From Mugil cephalus (lineage: Eukaryota; Chordata; Actinopteri; Mugiliformes; Mugilidae), in assembly GCF_022458985.1 (NCBI RefSeq), contig NC_061789.1, positions 12,244,175 to 12,308,174 of the forward strand: a stretch of 64,000 bases of DNA. The letters run 5' to 3'. Shown one piece after another: positions 61,190 through 64,000 of this stretch (position 1 is its first letter; the number at the start of each line of letters is the position of its first letter). A program made the translations under genes and the position numbers. The notes beneath the pieces are model-generated. The model was not told the DNA's origin. It did no database searches and saw only the letters and a list, made by a program, of their open reading frames with translations.

Positions 61190-61620
61190 TCAAATCAAAC
61201 TTTATTTATATAGCACTTTTCATACAAGAAAATCCAACCCAAAGCTCTTCATACAAATAAAAGCATAAAACATTACAAGAAGAAACAAAATCAAGACCCC
61301 TCACCCCACCCTCCGTATATACACATAGAGGGACACAACAGATGGTGTGACAGACCACCATGAGGAAACACTAGAGAACCAAAAGACTAAAACTGTAAGA
61401 GGTGGTAATAAAAAAAGGAAGAAAAACAAAAAATAAGTAAATAAGTTAAAACACACTTTATCCAGTAACATGGGTTATAAAAGTAAATAAAAAAATACTT
61501 GAATTTTAAAATAAGCCGTGTAAAACACTAATGACATAAATAAAAATCAAATGTGATAAAATAGAATTAAGAAGAATTAAAATCATTTAAAAGCCCGAAT
61601 AAAAACATGAGTCTCTACAG
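61190..61620 (+). repeat. Interspersed repeat with TTTATTTATATAGCACTTT
   Basis: Starts with CAAACTTTATTTATATAGCA and has CCAACCCAAAGCTCTTCATA, then an A-rich stretch. Same family as 45879-46010. Confidence 0.7.
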
Positions 61621-62066
61621 CCCCGAGTCTCTCCTGCAGGCTGATCCACAGTGAGATGACGGTGGGTGTCCACACATCATATTTATGTTTGATTTGTTTG
61701 ACTGGATTCCCATTGTCTATTTTCACAATGAGAAAATCCACTGATGTTTAGAGTCATTTTTATTTAGAAATGAGGAAAATTCTGAAGGATGCAAAAAAAG
61801 CTTTTTAGGGACACTGTATATGTTCCCGTGTTCAGTATACTGTGTTTTCACACTCAACACAAAAGCAGAGCATTTTAAACAGGGAGCGAACATGTGTTTC
61901 AGTCAGCTGTGATCATTTTCACTTTCAAGCACACATTCAGACTGTAAACGCTGACTCGGCTCTGACTCAGCCTGAAACTTAAGTTTAAAGCTCGTTCAAC
62001 AGTAGCATCCACCAGTCAGACAAACTCTGAGTCACAGCAATACTGAATCCATAAATAGCATACAGC

Positions 62067-63137
62067 CAGAGCCAGCTCTACCTAAGTTAGTGCCCTAGGC
62101 GAAGCATAAATTAGGAATAACAGTTGTATTGTTCAGTAATGTGACTGTAAGATTTAATTGCAGAACTCACCTGCTTCATGCTGACTTGCAGAGGTGGATG
62201 ATGTGGTTGACGTGGTAGTGCTGCTGCTGCTGCTGCTGCTGCTGCTACATGACGCCTGACTTCAAACAGAGCACATCCATACTGTCACACCACTGCATTA
62301 AGTTTGTTGTGTCATTCAATTTCACTTAATAAATCTTACTGGCATTACTAACAAGGTTGTACCATTCGGTAACAACAACAATAACATAGTAGGGTGTCAG
62401 AGACCACAAACAATTGGATAAACTTACATGCTTGAGAGAGTGGTGTTTTCTGTGGATGTGTGATCAGAAGGCTTCTCTCCAGAAAGTGTTTGAGGTGTCT
62501 GTAAACGTATTACATTACAAGCAAAAACAAGTAATAAGAAGAATTATAGCACAATATCAAACGTGATAAGACGGTAGGAGAACTAAGCACCAGCAGCAGC
62601 AACTGTGTCAGTGGGCACACATTTGTTAATACTAGTGATGACTATGGTAAAATTAATTTTCAACTCGACCAAACATAAAGATGATGTGATGAAACTGAAA
62701 TTAAACACCAAATCAGACCGGACATACAGGGAGATGCATTTCACATTAAACACAGTGTAGCCAGCAAGCAGAAAATGTCTTCACACAAAACGGCATAATT
62801 TAAAAAAAAAAAATGGTACAGCCTAACGTTACCTTTATATTGCAACTTCCTCTTCTCCTCCTCTTTTCTTCTCTTTCAGTTCTGCGCACCCGATGACTTG
62901 GACGGCCTTTTCAGCTCGTAAATAACAAAACCGTCACCTGTCCGTGACCTGAGCTCTGATCTCTCTGACCCTGAGGTGCGCACCCGTCATGTGACTCAGC
63001 GGCACCACATTTTATTTATCATTTTCAAGAGAGAACACACAATGGAGGGTGACTGGGCATAGAAAGTTAGCGGTGCCCCTTCAGCAGATGGCGCTGTAGG
63101 CAACCACCTGTATCGCCTATGCCAAGAGCCGGCCCTG
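62067..63137 (-). mobile_element. hAT-type element with transposase exon relics
   Basis: Ends are inverted: CAGAGCCAGCTCT at the left, AGAGCCGGCCCTG at the right. Flanking 8-mers CATACAGC (62059-62066) and CACACAGC (63138-63145) differ by one base, as expected for an old target duplication. On the minus strand, exon-like blocks keep AG/GT borders: YELKRPSKSSGAQN near 62880-62930, GEKPSDHTSTENTT near 62440-62500, and a Ser-rich block coded by a (CTG)n run followed by STSASQHEA near 62170-62250. These resemble the N-terminal leader of hAT/ZMYM1-like transposases. The catalytic part is missing. The inverted partner is at 32479-33266. Confidence 0.8.
62221..62246. repeat. (CTG)n trinucleotide run
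   Basis: About nine CTG units. On the minus strand it would code a serine run inside the hAT exon relic. The 32-33 kb copy has only one or two units here. Confidence 0.85.
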
Positions 63138-64000
63138 CACACAGCTAAATATGTTGTTCATTAATTGATCTTAGTGATTCATTGGGTCATTGATGCTTTA
63201 TTTTAACTCCAGGAGAAGGAAATATTTTCGTCTTCTAAAAGAATTATTTTATTTTTTTTCAAGTTTTTTCAAGGAAGCTTCAGAACATTTCGGACAAGAG
63301 TATTCAGACCCACACTGCTGCTGCTGCCGCTTTGTCATATACGTTGTTTCACTGAGAGCAGATTTGATCTATTTCAAAGTATGTGTTCTGTTTCATGTCT
63401 GTGTTTAAAATAATGGAAGTTCCCACAAACAACTTGACACCACGTTTATGTTGTTTATTATCAGACAAACACAAACACTTCAGACTCAGCGTCTCTACTC
63501 AGACATAAAAAAAAAAACATACTATAGCACCATTAACACACACACACACTGTACTGTTCATTGTCTGTGTATTTTTCTGTTTATCTGGGGTGAATGCTTT
63601 GATGTAAAAGGGGGAAAAGGTTTATTAAGCTGCATGAAGAAGAGTTTATTTACTCCTCCAACCAGCAGGAGGAGCTGCAGCCTCCCAGAAGCTGATTTCA
63701 GTGAAGGTTCAGAAGGCTCAGGAAATAAAGTCAACATTGAGCCAATCCAAATCCAGAATTTGCCGAATGCTGCTAGCTTTAGTTTTTGGATGAAATATCA
63801 CTGTTAAGAATCAATTGTGTAAACTGCAAAGCTAATATTAGCCAATGAGCTAATTTGGGTGTGTCAGTCAGGATTATTAACAAGTTTGTGTTTTTCTTGT
63901 CATAAAATGATTCTTGTTGGCTGGTAATGAAACGCTGAAGAATGAAAACACTGGTTACATATATTTTTTAATGTTTTAAAATGGAAGTGTGTGCCTTTAG
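63138..64000. other. Right edge, no gene recognised
   Basis: The 119-aa plus-strand frame at 63448-63807 has no recognisable domain. A minus-strand AATAAA (63453-63458) could be the poly(A) signal of a gene beyond the edge, but nothing else supports that. Confidence 0.35.

Noticed and set aside
63448..63807. 119-aa plus-strand protein at the right edge
   Set aside because: No recognisable motif, and a low-complexity start; not enough to call a gene.
1..64000. CRISPR array, riboswitch, rRNA or tRNA gene, bacterial operon
   Set aside because: Searched by eye for regular spaced repeats and cloverleaf or rRNA blocks; none found, and the DNA is a vertebrate nuclear genome.

Overview
The window is teleost fish nuclear DNA. 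The genes are split by many short GT-AG introns, the intergenic space is AT-rich, and fish-type repeats (Tc1-like, hAT and L2-like elements, short inverted-repeat elements, CA/GT microsatellites) are everywhere. No bacterial or viral gene organisation is present. I assembled the gene models by hand from splice sites and reading frames; all exon phases close without a frameshift.

Layout. (1) About 3.3-10.9 kb, minus strand: the first 13 coding exons of an integrin alpha chain, best matched to alpha-3 (itga3). They cover the signal peptide, the beta-propeller with three Ca2+-binding loops, and the start of the thigh region. The rest of the gene lies beyond the left edge. (2) About 12.6-49.3 kb: a tandem segmental duplication. 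Each unit carries one complete ten-exon, minus-strand gene for a family 6 glycosyltransferase (ABO/GBGT1-like), at 15247-26851 (355 aa) and 37185-48908 (350 aa). The junction between units can be placed near 27785. Unit 2 has been enlarged by a Tc1-like element and by hAT elements whose empty sites survive in unit 1. (3) About 58.8-60.4 kb, plus strand: a complete five-exon type I interferon gene (187 aa) with a TATA box, AU-rich 3' UTR motifs and a poly(A) signal. The space between and beyond these genes is mostly transposon debris, described region by region below.

How the parts relate. The integrin is an adhesion receptor, the two transferases are predicted Golgi enzymes that cap glycans with an alpha-1,3-linked sugar, and the interferon is a secreted antiviral cytokine. 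They do not form an operon-like unit. The most notable biology is the transferase pair: the catalytic core is conserved in both copies, but the three residues that set donor-sugar choice in the ABO family differ (G-A-A against C-G-G). The duplicates may therefore make different glycan caps. The catalytic region, a single exon in mammalian ABO, is split by three introns in both copies.
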